Positions 20,580-30,777 of a DNA stretch of 64,000 nt are shown here, one piece after another. The DNA comes from Ottelia alismoides (taxonomy: Eukaryota; Streptophyta; Magnoliopsida; Alismatales; Hydrocharitaceae): the NCBI GenBank assembly GCA_037367405.1, contig JAZKJV010010537.1:248001-312000 (forward strand). The letters run 5' to 3'. The position numbers were made by a program, and so were the translations under genes. Every line of letters starts with the position of its first letter. Within the stretch, counting starts at the first letter, position 1. Under the pieces are notes generated by a model. It was not told the origin of the DNA, did no database searches, and was given only the letters and a program-made list of their open reading frames with translations.

Positions 20580-21582
20580 ATGCCAGAAAGCAAGAATGAC
20601 GTTTTCTTCTTCCGGTGCCTTCAAAGGCCCGGCTCCCATCGTGAAGGTGGATAGGACCAACTACGAGTTGTGGTCCATGCACTTTCGTACTCTTATGCAG
20701 TGACATAACAAGGAGCACATACTGACATGATCAAAACCGGCGGACAAGACTGGAGTTAATGCTTCTCGGAAGCAAGATGATGCTTATGCTCGCATTTGGC
20801 TCTCTGGGACACTCACCACAGAGATTGCCAACGATATTGTCAACCAACCCACAACAAAGGCCATGTGGGACATCTTAGCAACGACATACGGGCAGGCAAA
20901 GAATGAAAGCAAGATTTTTCAGCTGCAGTTTGACATTTTCTCGACCAAATAGAATGGTCGACCACTCCACGCGCACTTCTCTCATCTTAGAGGCATGTTT
21001 GAGCGACTGCACAGCTTCATGCATATTACTACCAGCACTGAACATCAACCAGCATATCGGAATGCCACTATGACATGAGTTTTCCAAGTCATCCCTTGAC
21101 TCTGAGTACGATGCATCACGTACTCAACTTCTGACTGGAGAGACGATACCTCCGATGGAAGAGGTTTACAAGCGATTGAGCAGGATTACTACTCCATCTA
21201 CTACTGCTTCCCAGAATCCCTCAGCTATGGCAGTGTCTCGTGGTAGAGGGGGGATTTCACAGTTTCGTAGGCGCGGACCTCGTAGTCGAGGAGGAGGACG
21301 TCGGCGTGGCCCATGTTCTCATTTCCACCGTCCAGGTCATTCTGAGGAGACATGCTTTCAGAAGCATGGATATCCTGTGTCTGCGCGTATAGCTGAGCAG
21401 ACCGACGCTACTTCTGCCCCTACTCATGATTCTCGTTTGGATGATATTGTTTCTAAACTCCGAGAGATGATGATTACTCCTACTACTCCACGTGCATGTT
21501 CTTCAGATGCAGTAGCTACTGCCATAGCATCGTCTAGTTATCATGTATTGCTTATGCCCTTACTAGTTGTAGCAGTTCAGAT
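20580..21582 (+). pseudogene. Copia D gag
   Basis: Begins MPESKND, then shifts frame before GAFKGPAPIVKVD.TNYELW. TGA after LMQ, TGA after HILT-like text, TAG in the TK(Q)NGRPLH motif and an ATGACATGAG break follow. The readable C-terminal piece (21155-21586) has the arginine-rich stretch and a knuckle reading CSHFHRPGHSEETC, in which the second Cys is Phe. Confidence 0.85.
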
Positions 21583-22760
21583 TTGACCGATTGGATTATG
21601 GATTCTAGAGCATCACGTCATATGCGTGGAGATCGGACCCAATTTAGATCCTACAGGTCTATTCCGCCTGATAGATCCGTGGTGATTGCTAATGGGGTTC
21701 GTCTACCCATTGTCGGCCAGGGGGAGATTGTTCTAGCTCCTTCTATGCATCTGCAGAACGTTTTATATGCTCCATACTTTCAGATGAATCTTTTGTCTAT
21801 TAGTCAAATTACAAAAGATTTACATTGCCGTGCCACATTTGATCCCTCTTCTCTTGTGTTTCAGGACATGCTAACGGGCAGGGTGATTGGATGTGGCTGT
21901 GAGCAGAGAGGATTGTACAAACCTGCCATTCCACCATTGTGCTGGAATTGCTACTATTCCTTCAGGATCTGTTTCTCCTTTCATGTGGTATCTTCACTTT
22001 GGCCACCTTCCGCTTCAAAAGATGTGTCATGTGCTACCGCAGATATCTACTCGTACTACCTTGGACTGTGAAGCCTGTCGGCTTGGGAAGCACCATCGTT
22101 CCTCGTTTCTGAGTCGTCAGTCTCGTCACAATAGTCAGCCTTTTGAGCTGTATCACTTTGAGATTTGGGGTCCTAGTCGTGTTCTCGATCATCAGGGACA
22201 TCATTTTTATTTGGTTCCTGTGGATGATTATTCTAGATTATCTTGGGTGTTCTTGTTAAAACATAAGTCTGAAGTAGGTGATATCATTAAATCTTTTCTT
22301 ATTGAGGTCCAAAATATCTTCTTATCTAATGTGAAATTTATTCGTACGGATAATGCCTTGGAGTTTTGCACCTTACATTTATCCGAATTTCTCTGGTCTC
22401 GTTGTATTATTCATCGAACCTTTTGTGCTTATACTTCATAGCAGAATGGTGTGGCTGATCGCAAACACTGTCACCTTCTAGATGTCACGCGGACCCTTTT
22501 GATTCAAAGTCGTGCCCTCATTCTTTCTGTGGTGATGTTGTTCTCACTGCTTGCTACCTGGTGAACCACATGCCGTCCTCTATACTTGGAGAAAAGGTCC
22601 CGTTCTCGATTGTGTTTCCCGAGAAGGACCTATTCTCCCTCACTCCTAGAGTCTTTGGGTCCGTGGCTTTTGTCCACAATTTCTCACCCAGAGCAGTCAA
22701 ATGTGTTTTTATTGGTTATTCTCGTACCTAAAAGGGGTATAGATGTTCTGATTCTGTAGG
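21583..22760 (+). pseudogene. Copia D protease and integrase
   Basis: Protease reads WIMDSRASRHM: the catalytic DSG is DSR. Then VLYAPYFQMNLLSISQITKD, HFGHLPLQKMCHVLPQ after a frameshift near 21920, CEACRLGKHHRSS, FEIWGPSRV and RTDNALEFC. A TAG replaces the first Gln of SQQNGV at 22439, and ARKH is preceded by VAD instead of VAE, so the final catalytic Glu of the core is lost. Confidence 0.85.
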
Positions 22761-24797
22761 ACGAAAATATTATGTGAGTGCTGATGTCACAATTTTTAAG
22801 TCTATTATGTATTTCTCTCCTACAGGTGACATGTTGTCTAATGCTATTTCTGGTGAGGATGTTGTTCCTCCACTGTCGTCTTCTCCATCATCTGCTACCC
22901 ATGTTGATACTACACCACCTCCACCACCTCCTCCACCTTCTCCTCAGCATACTCAGTCTCAGTTCTTACCACATGTTTACATTCGCAGGTCTTCTACTCG
23001 CCCCTCTGCTCCTGTGCCCTCCACATCATCCATCACGCCTCATGTATGCCATGAGCACATTGTTACTACTGATGGCACTGGAGTTTTGAATAATACACAG
23101 GATGAGTTGATTCCAGAAGACAGCGAGGCTGATGACCTGGATATACCTATTGCCTTGAGGAAGCCTCGTCGCCAATGTGCAACTTATCCTATTGCTGCGC
23201 ATATTTCTTTAGCCCATCTTTCAGAGGAGTACAGGAAGTTTGTTGTGGGACTCTCTGCTATTACTATCCCACGAACATATCAGGAGGCGATACATGACAA
23301 TAGGTGGTGACTTGCAATGGAGGAGGAGATGCAAACTTTGCATGCACGTGGTACGTGGAGCATTGTTTCTGTTCCTCTAGGTGCCTCTGTTGTGGGCTGC
23401 AAATGGATATTTACGGTAAAGCAAAGAGAAGATGGCAGTATGGAACGCTACAAGGCAAGGCTTGCGGCACGGGGGTTTACCCAAACCTATGGGGTGGACT
23501 ATTAGGATACTTTCTCTCCAATGGCAAGACACTCGACTCTTCGCATTCTTCTATCAGTTGTTTCACGGGACTGTTCTCTTTACCAACTTGACGTGAAGAA
23601 TGCATTTCTATACAGGGATCTATAGGAGGAGGTCTATATGCAGCAACCACCTGGGTTTGCTATTGAGAGGGAGTTACTGAAGTTGTGTAGGCTGCATAAG
23701 GCGATTTATGGCCTGAAACAGAGTCCGAGAGCTTGATACCATAAGCTATTAGAGTTGATAGAGCAACATGGTTTCGTGAGGTCTACAACGGATCACTCAC
23801 TTTTTGTTCACAGGACACAGAGAGATATTGTTGCTATTTTTATCTATGTTGATGATATTATTGTCACAGGAGATGATGAGTAGGGCATTCAGACTGCCAA
23901 GGAGTTCCTAGGTCAGCAGTTTGTGACTAAGGACCTTGGCATGCTACGATACTTCCTTGGATTAGAGTTCGTCAGGAATCAGCATAGCCTTGTGATGACC
24001 CAGAGGAAGTTTGTGTTGGATCTTCTTTTTGAGACAGGTATGATAAGGTGTAAGCCTGCTACTATCCCTATGGATCTGAGTATGAGATTATATGATGATG
24101 AAACTGAGGAGGTAGACATGAGGAGATATAGAGAGCTTGTTGGGAAGCTCCTATACGTCAACATCACCAGGCCAGATATTGCTTTTGCAGTGAGCAAAGT
24201 TAGCCAATTCATGAAGCATCCCAGGAAGGTGCATATGGATGCGGTTCATATGATCCTGAGATATTTGAAGCCTTCACCGGGTTCTGGTCTCATATTAAAT
24301 AGGGGTACATCTCTTGAGGTGACAGCTTGTGCAGATGCAGATTACGCAGGTTACCCCAGAGACAGGAAGTCTACTTCTGGCTTTGCTATTTTATTGGCAG
24401 TTCTCTTGTTTCATGGAAAAGCAAGAAGCAGACAATGATGACCAAATCTAGTGCAGAATCTGAGTACATGGCCATGGCACAGGGAAACACAGAGGTGATG
24501 TGGGTTAGATTTGTGTTGACTGACCTTAATGTTGAGGTTTCTCTTCCCATGCAACTTTTATGTGTTAATCAAGCGGCTCTTTTTATTACCAATAATCCTG
24601 CATTTCATGAATGGACCAAGCATATAGAGGTGGATTGTCATTACACTAGAGACATGATCCATAAAGGTCTCATATCCACCTCACATGTTTCTACTGGAGA
24701 TCAGACTGCTGACATCTTCATCAAGGCTCTGGCTAGAGGTCCATTTCAGAGATGTTGCACCAAGCTGAATATGATAGATATTTACGCTCCAACTTGA
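22761..24797 (+). pseudogene. Copia D reverse transcriptase and RNase H
   Basis: Proline-rich linker (22774-23310), then RT pieces: [18 protein letters not shown] ending in TAG at 23504, [19 protein letters not shown] followed by TGA, and FIYVDDIIVTGDDE followed by TAG at 23881. RNase H reads YPRDRKSTSGFAI and, after a frameshift near 24400, SSLVSWKSKKQTMMTKSSAE to the terminal MIDIYAPT stop. At least seven in-frame breaks. Confidence 0.88.
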
Positions 24798-24804
24798 GGG
24801 GGAG
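24794..24804 (+). other. Copia D polypurine tract
   Basis: TTGAGGGGGAG immediately before the 3' LTR. Confidence 0.85.
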
Positions 24805-24947
24805 TGTTGAGATAATTATATCTCTTGTTATCTTTTTCTTATTTATGTCTTCTTTATGTATCTCTCATGTAATTAACCTATGGCTTTTCTCCTATATAAG
24901 AGAGCCCTAGGGTCTCGTCTATATTATGATTTTCTTTTCTCCCAACA
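24805..24947 (+). repeat. Copia D 3' LTR
   Basis: 143 bp, TGTTGAGATAATTATATC to TCTCCCAACA, followed by the GTATG duplication. Confidence 0.93.
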
Positions 24948-24952
24948 GTATG

Positions 24953-25400
24953 TGAATCCCCTAATCACCCATCATCTCTTAATTTTCCATATATAACTTA
25001 ATATGTTGGTTATTATCTTTTTATCACTTATAACTCAGTTGATGGATCTTGGGATTGTAGATGATGAATCTCTGATCTGATATGTATCTTTTTCTCATTT
25101 CTCAAGCCTAGTGGATAGCATGTGGTCTTGGTTTGAGTGTGACCTCACACTATAACTCTAAGGCGCGAAGAATACCTTAGGGTTTGGGTGCCTCCCTAGG
25201 CATGCGGTGGAATATAATGCATCCTAACTAAGTTCCCAACACATCCACTAGCTTCTCCTAACGTCCGAAGTAGTAGTTCTAAATTCTGATTAAATGTCGA
25301 TGATTGGTGGTTGATGGTGATTGATGTTTTGTCTCACAATCTTTTCATCGCCAGGCCTATTGGCGGAACAGTAAAGAACTTCAAGAACAATACCAAACTT
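24953..25400. other. No gene recognised
   Basis: Unassigned plant DNA beyond Copia D. It contains a CGCCAG...TTGGCG hairpin at 25349-25365. Confidence 0.45.
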
Positions 25401-25570
25401 AACTGTAGCCAAACCAACTATAACCAACTCAGTTGTAACCAAACTCAACTATAGCCAAACTCAACTGTAACCAACTCAGTTGTAACCAAACTCAACTGTA
25501 GTCAAACTCAACTGTAACCAACCTCAACTTCAGATGTCAAATATCTTTTCTTCGCCAGGACTTACTGGCG
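25349..25570. repeat. Minisatellite between two CGCCAG hairpins
   Basis: About eight 15-16 bp units of the form AACTGTAACCAAACTC or AGTTGTAACCAAACTC span 25401-25525. CGCCAGGCCTATTGGCG lies at 25349-25365 and CGCCAGGACTTACTGGCG at 25553-25570, each a short stem-loop. The alternation AACTGT/AGTTGT makes many units self-complementary at the join. Confidence 0.75.
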
Positions 25571-25794
25571 AAATATTAACTAAAACTCAAGCGGTGAGGA
25601 AGCTTCCTAAGAGACTCTTCTGTCTCGCCCTCCCAGTGGAAGTGCGATCCAGGAGAGGGCTAGGCACACTCCCAAACTACGCCCCTGAGACATGTGAGAG
25701 ACTTTTCGGACTAGGTCGCTCCAGAAAATTGGCTCGACCGATACGGGTAAACGAGCTCGTAAAAAAGACCAAAACTACGGGTCCCCCAGCCTAG
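25534..25794 (+). CDS. Uncharacterised 86-codon open frame
   Basis: Encodes a basic, Arg/Lys-rich stretch ending LGRSRKLARPIRVNELVKKT. I do not recognise a family. Its setting next to a minisatellite, without a promoter or neighbours, suggests repeat-derived DNA rather than a gene. Confidence 0.15.
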   Translation: MSNIFSSPGLTGEILTKTQAVRKLPKRLFCLALPVEVRSRRGLGTLPNYAPETCERLFGLGRSRKLARPIRVNELVKKTKTTGPPA

Positions 25795-26528
25795 GCACCC
25801 TAAGAACACATGCTCAGCGGAACTGGTCAAAAATTAGGATCTCAACAAAGCGTAAAAACACCATGAGCTCGCGTAAAAACGGTACAAAGGAACTAGACCT
25901 GCACACTAGATGACCGCTGCCCTAACTGGGCTTCCTATCTTCTACCCAACTGAGGGTCATCGCACCCTCTCATAGTCAGGTGTAAGAGTCACTATGATTG
26001 ACACTAATTATAAGTCTTCACTGATTCACCATTATCTTTTCTTCTTTGAATTATCATCCCAATCTCAGTCCTTTCTGTGGTTGACTGTACAGATCTAGAT
26101 CTTTTGGTCAACGATTTTATTGATATTACTGATTCACTATTAATTTTATTTATTTATCTACTTCATCCTTTCTCAATTTCTTCTATAGTTGACTTTATAA
26201 TCTAGATATTTTGTCATTGCATGTCTTTAATGATATGTATAAATAGTAGATTATACTCAAGGATCAATTGATTGAGGATTATTATTCATAATAATCTTAG
26301 GAAATCACTTGTTGACTTCATAAGAGTACTAACATTTTAATATTTGTATTTCAATTTCTTCAATAAGGTTATGATATTAGAAGTTGTTCCTTGGATCTTG
26401 ATCTAAGTTTTGATTGATGTGGGATTTTCCAATTCTCCTCATCTATATATCATGAGATTTAGAATTTACTCATTAGATCTAATCTATAGCTCAATCAATC
26501 TAATTCTAGATCAGTTGTACATCTATAT
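25795..26528. other. No gene recognised
   Basis: About 730 bases, AT-rich towards the right, with no supported gene; ends at the LTR insertion site TATAT. Confidence 0.5.
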
Positions 26529-26831
26529 TGTTAGAAAATAGGAAGCGGAAGCGAAAACATGGAAAAAGATAAGGAAGAATAAGAACAACGTGATTTTACG
26601 TGGAACCCTACTCCGTGAGGAGCGGGATGAAACCACGGGAGAAGCCCTCAAAGGGGCATATGCTTCATTGCTTTTTCTCAATGGTTACAGGAGGTCTGGG
26701 GCTCCTTATATAGCCTCCAAGTCCCACCACTGGTAGATGTGGGACTAAACATGTGGATGGGGTAAATGGATCTCTCCAGGATCCATTTACCCTGCTACAA
26801 CTCATCTGGCGCACAACCAAATACTCCAATA
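26529..26831 (-). repeat. Non-autonomous LTR copy 1, 3' LTR
   Basis: Starts TGTTAGAAAATAGGAAGCGG, ends CTCCAATA (the terminal CA is mutated in this copy). It is shorter than the partner by small deletions. A purine tract on the minus strand (26832-26846) adjoins it. Confidence 0.88.
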
Positions 26832-27925
26832 CTCCCCCTCAAGCTGGAGCATGCAATGCTCAGCTTGGACAAACAAACAGAAAGAAACTCAACTCATGCT
26901 ACAGGACACTACGGACAATATCAACCCAACGCGCACAACTGCTGCTGTCGAGGACGTTGCTTCTCATGCCGTGCAGGTGAGGAGGATGAATGGGCTGGAG
27001 TGTGAGTCTGCTAAATCTCCTCGTCGGAGAGCATTTGGTCTGAACTGCGCCTGTCAGAGTCACTGCAACTGAAATGAGTCTCCTCGTCGGAGTACTCTGG
27101 CCCGCCACATGTGGACAACTACTCCATCTCTGAAAAAGGGCCGAACTGAAAAAAGGGCCGTGGCTGTGCAATCCTCGTCGGAGTCCACAGTTGCTGGAGA
27201 ATGGAGTCTGAAAGAAGTCTCCTCGTCGGAAAATTGGGTCTCTCCTATCTGGCTCAGAGAATGGTGCACTACTCTGGTGTACCTATGATACCACATGCAA
27301 ACCCTTGCCAACATGGCATAGTGAATGGTCCTCTACTCTGGAGTCCCTATGGCTCACATGAAAACTCTAGCCGAAAACAATAAGAAAAGATGGGGACCAC
27401 ACAAAAGATGACAAAACATGTGCTCATCTGAAAATGACTGCAAACATGTGCGTGTCTGAAATTGAGTCTCTCTCTGGAAAACTCAAAAAATGGGCCTCTC
27501 ATCATGGAGTGCCTCGAACTTGGACTCTGACCAATCTGTCGAGTCTGAACAACTGTGCATCACACCTATGGACTCGGAATCTGAACGTCGAGTCTGAATC
27601 TTGTGCATGGAGAATCTTCATCTGAAAAACTGTAGAGTCTGAACAACTGGCTGGTCTGGAGACTGACTTCTGAATCTGGATCAAGACCTGTGACTCTACA
27701 TATATACTCCCCCTTTCTCCCATACTTGTCGGAAAATGTCATCGACAAAGTTGGGAGAAGGCAAGATAAAATGGGGGAAAACAAAACTAATTAGCCGATC
27801 ACAAAATCTTCGGCTTTTCATCACAAAAAGTTCTTGTGGCTTTTCAAATTTTTTTAAGCCGTCACATTTTTTATGCCGTTTCAACATTTTTTTACGACTT
27901 GCCTTGCATTTTTTTTTGCAAAACT
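26832..27925 (-). other. Internal non-coding DNA of copy 1, 3' side
   Basis: About 1.1 kb without a gene. It holds four TCCTCGTCGGA motifs (near 27018, 27081, 27172, 27221), repeated GAGTCTGAA blocks at 27540-27660, and a T-rich end (27840-27920) similar to 55390-55620 of copy 2. Confidence 0.65.
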
Positions 27926-28068
27926 TGTAGAGACAGTTGTTCGTCTCTTATGTTATTTCATGATATTTCAGTTTCTTTATGTACCGCTCATGTAATTTAC
28001 CCAAGGGCTCTCTCCCTATATAAGAGACCCGAGGGCTCTATAGAATAAATCATCTGAGTTTTCTAACA
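27926..28068 (+). repeat. Copia E 5' LTR
   Basis: 143 bp, TGTAGAGACAGTTGTTCG to GTTTTCTAACA, with TATATAAG at 28017-28024. Confidence 0.88.
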
Positions 28069-28080
28069 TGGTATCAGAGC
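28069..28080 (+). other. Copia E primer-binding site
   Basis: TGGTATCAGAGC, same as in Copia C. Confidence 0.9.
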
Positions 28081-28560
28081 CATAACCCTAACCTTAGGGT
28101 TCTCCACCGCCGCCCCCCCCTCTCCCGCCGCCTAGGGTTTCGAACCCTCCCTCCCCGGGCTCGCCGCCTCCTCGACCAGCCCCCCCCAGCGGGCTCTGCA
28201 GCCCCCCAGCACCCTCCGCAGCGGCCTCCCCAGCCCCCCAGCGGGCTCCCCAGCCCCCAGCGGGCCCCCCCAGCACCTTGCGGCCCTCCGATCAGCGCCG
28301 CCCAGCCCCTACACCGCCGCCCAACCCCCCCGGCCTCCAGCCCGCAGCCTCCTGCTCGCTGTCAACAGTCCTTCAGCCGCCGTAATCCAGTTGTAGGGGC
28401 TCCCAGAGCCTCTACTCGTGGCCGGGGAACCGCATCCTCGCTAGGACTCGGCGTGATGGTCGATTCAAGTGCATAATCGTCTACCTATGCACTTGAATCC
28501 TACAAGGTCTCGGTAGACAATACTTTCTTGGTCTATCAGTACTTGTTCTTCTCCGGAATT
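28081..28560 (+). other. Copia E leader, non-coding
   Basis: C-rich leader (long CCCCAGC runs at 28180-28300) comparable to that of Copia C; open frames on both strands are compositional. Confidence 0.65.
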
Positions 28561-30777
28561 ATGTCAGAACAGAAGCTTGAGATGCCCGCCATAGGTGCCT
28601 TCAAAGGTTCGGCACCAATCGTCAAAATAGACAGGACTAACTACGAACTGTGGGCGATGCAGTTCCTCAGTCTTATGAAGTCGTGTGGTAAGAAGCATAT
28701 TCTTACCGAGGATGAACCGCCGAAGAAGACAGGGATTTATGCCTCATGGGAGGCTGACGACGCGTATGCCAAGGTCTGGCTCTCAGGTACGCTTACGACG
28801 GAGATAGCGAATGATGTCCTTCACCAGCCCACCGCTAAGGCGATGTGGGATATTTTGGCTATGACGTACTCTCAGGTACGCAACGAGACGAAGATGCTCC
28901 AGTTGCAGCATGACATATTTACCACGAAGCAGAATGGAAGGCCTCTCCATTCACTGTACACGTCGCTTCGTGGCATGTTCGAGAAGCTCTATAGCACCAT
29001 CCCGCTTACAGCCACACCGGAACAGCAGAAGACGTTCCGCAACGCCACTATGGTTGGCGTACTCGCTGCCCTAGACCCGGAGTACGAGGCAGCACGCTCT
29101 CAGATTCTAGCAGATGCCACTATCCCGCCGATGGAAGAGGTATACAGGAGACTCAGTCGTGTACCTGTTCCATCCGCTACAGCGAATGCACCTCCGTCTG
29201 CAATGGCAGTTTCCAGGGGACGTGGTGGTTCGTCCTCGTTTCGTGGCAGAGGAAATGGTGGACATGGACGTGGAGGTCGCATACGGTCCACGTGTTCTTT
29301 CAGCTGCCGTACTGGTCATTCGGAGGATACGTGCTATTCCAAGCACGGCTTTCCCCCCTCTGCACGTGTCGCGGATCATGTTCAGGGTCCTTCAGCTCCT
29401 GCCACAGATCACAGGTTCGAAGAGTTAGTGGCACGCCTTCGTGATATCATGCCCCAATCGTCGCCAGAGAATGCTGAAGTTTCTGATGTTGCAGCATCAG
29501 CGTCTGCTAGTACATCCGCCTCTGCCAGTGCCTCAGGTAGTCCTTCAGTCTCATCTCATTGTCATGACCTAACAGGTTGGATTGTCGATTCTGGAGCTAC
29601 CCATCATCTATGCCGTGAGAAAGAGATTCTTCAGTCCTACAGAGCTGTACAGCCTGGTCGATCTGTACTCATAGTTGATGGAACTCATTCTCCTATCATC
29701 GGTCAGGGGGAGACGGCTTTGCTACCCTCTATGCACTTACAGAACGTCCTACATGCGCCAGAATTCTCTATGAATCTCTTATCCATTAGTCAGATTACAC
29801 GTGATTTGCACTGTCGTGCTATTTTTGATCCATCGTCTGTTATTTTTCAGGACATACTGACGGGCAGGGTGATTGGCTGTGGTTCTGAGCACAATGGCCT
29901 TTATCGTCTAGTCCGTAACTCCTACGCTGGTGTCTCTCTGCATTCCCAAGGCGCCGTATCTCCGTACACCTGGCATCTTCGGTTCGGCCATCTGCCTCTG
30001 CAGAAGATGCATCACCTACTGCCTCAGATCTCTCCGAGTTCCTCCTTTCGTTGTGAAGCTTGTCAGTTAGGGAAGCACCATCGATCTAGCTTCCCAGGTC
30101 GTCAGAGTCGGAGCAGTCACTCCTCGTTTGAATTACTTCATGTAGACATTTGGGGTCCAAGTCGTGTGCCCGATCATCAGGGGCACAGGTTCTATTTAGT
30201 AGTGGTTGATGACTTCTCTAGAGTGTCCTGGACGTTTCTTCTTAAAAATAAATCTGAAGCAGGAAGTGTCATTCAAAATCTTATTAATGAAATCCAGAAT
30301 GTTTTCTCTTCTGCTGTTAAGTATGTGCGAACTGATAATGCATTAGAGTTCTGCACTCGCTCTCTTGCTACCTTTCTTTCTTCAAAAGGCATTGTTCATC
30401 AAACCACATGTCCTTACACCTCACAACAAAATGGGGTTGCGGAACGTAAGCATCGACATTTTCTTGATATTGCACGCACATTACTCATTCAAAGTTGTGC
30501 TCCATTATCTTTTTGGGGTGATGCTATCCTTACAGCATGTTATCTAGTAAATCGGATGCCTACAACTGTTCTTGGGGAAAAGTCTCCAATCTCTGTTCTT
30601 TTTCCAGACAGAGACTTGTTTGCACTTACACCTCGTGTCTTTGGCACTGTTGCGTTTGTCCACCGCTTATCTCCAGGACTTGATAAGCTCTCTCCTAGGG
30701 CTATCAAGTGCGTTTTTGTGGCACTTTTGCGTACGGCTTTTCAAATGTACACGCCTTTTCGTCCCCTCTTTTTTTAA
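28561..30777 (+). CDS. Copia E gag-protease-integrase frame, truncated
   Basis: Start at MSEQKLEMPAIGAFKG, which aligns with the gag starts of C and G; the open frame extends upstream to 28528 but that part is leader. Residues: capsid-like gag 1-190, Arg/Gly-rich tract about 215-245, knuckle reading CSFSCRTGHSEDTC (spacing CX3CX3HX4C instead of CX2CX4HX4C), protease DSG at about 343-345, zinc motif with WHLRFGHL and CEACQLGKHH from about 471, integrase D529, D592 and E628 (35 residues between the last two). The frame is uninterrupted for about 720 codons; the last ~20 codons beyond 30719 are host-element sequence. RT and RNase H are absent, so it cannot transpose alone. Confidence 0.88.
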   Translation: MSEQKLEMPAIGAFKGSAPIVKIDRTNYELWAMQFLSLMKSCGKKHILTEDEPPKKTGIYASWEADDAYAKVWLSGTLTTEIANDVLHQPTAKAMWDILAMTYSQVRNETKMLQLQHDIFTTKQNGRPLHSLYTSLRGMFEKLYSTIPLTATPEQQKTFRNATMVGVLAALDPEYEAARSQILADATIPPMEEVYRRLSRVPVPSATANAPPSAMAVSRGRGGSSSFRGRGNGGHGRGGRIRSTCSFSCRTGHSEDTCYSKHGFPPSARVADHVQGPSAPATDHRFEELVARLRDIMPQSSPENAEVSDVAASASASTSASASASGSPSVSSHCHDLTGWIVDSGATHHLCREKEILQSYRAVQPGRSVLIVDGTHSPIIGQGETALLPSMHLQNVLHAPEFSMNLLSISQITRDLHCRAIFDPSSVIFQDILTGRVIGCGSEHNGLYRLVRNSYAGVSLHSQGAVSPYTWHLRFGHLPLQKMHHLLPQISPSSSFRCEACQLGKHHRSSFPGRQSRSSHSSFELLHVDIWGPSRVPDHQGHRFYLVVVDDFSRVSWTFLLKNKSEAGSVIQNLINEIQNVFSSAVKYVRTDNALEFCTRSLATFLSSKGIVHQTTCPYTSQQNGVAERKHRHFLDIARTLLIQSCAPLSFWGDAILTACYLVNRMPTTVLGEKSPISVLFPDRDLFALTPRVFGTVAFVHRLSPGLDKLSPRAIKCVFVALLRTAFQMYTPFRPLFF

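Larger units (their letters stand above)
19931..24947 (+). mobile_element. Copia D, full-length but heavily mutated
   Basis: 5017 bp with the target duplication GTATG (19926-19930, 24948-24952). LTRs 19931-20071 and 24805-24947 differ by about seven substitutions and a 2-bp indel. Gene order is that of Copia C. The coding region carries many stops, mostly TAG, TAA or TGA where relatives have Gln or Trp codons, so it is inactive. It lies downstream of the MND1 exons, on the same strand. Confidence 0.95.
27926..30719 (+). mobile_element. Copia E, 3'-truncated
   Basis: 5' LTR, primer-binding site, leader, then an unbroken gag-protease-integrase frame that stops being Copia-like at 30719 (after RAIKCVFV). 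RT, RNase H and the 3' LTR are missing, and no target duplication can be defined. It sits in the internal DNA of non-autonomous element copy 1, in the opposite orientation to it. Confidence 0.88.

Noticed and set aside
27016..27231. Repeated TCCTCGTCGGA units as a possible CRISPR-like array
   Set aside because: Units are short and irregularly spaced, there are no equal-length spacers, and the setting is a plant retroelement.
26899..27314. 90- and 84-codon minus frames in the non-autonomous element
   Set aside because: They have no domain and do not line up with coding sequence in copy 2.
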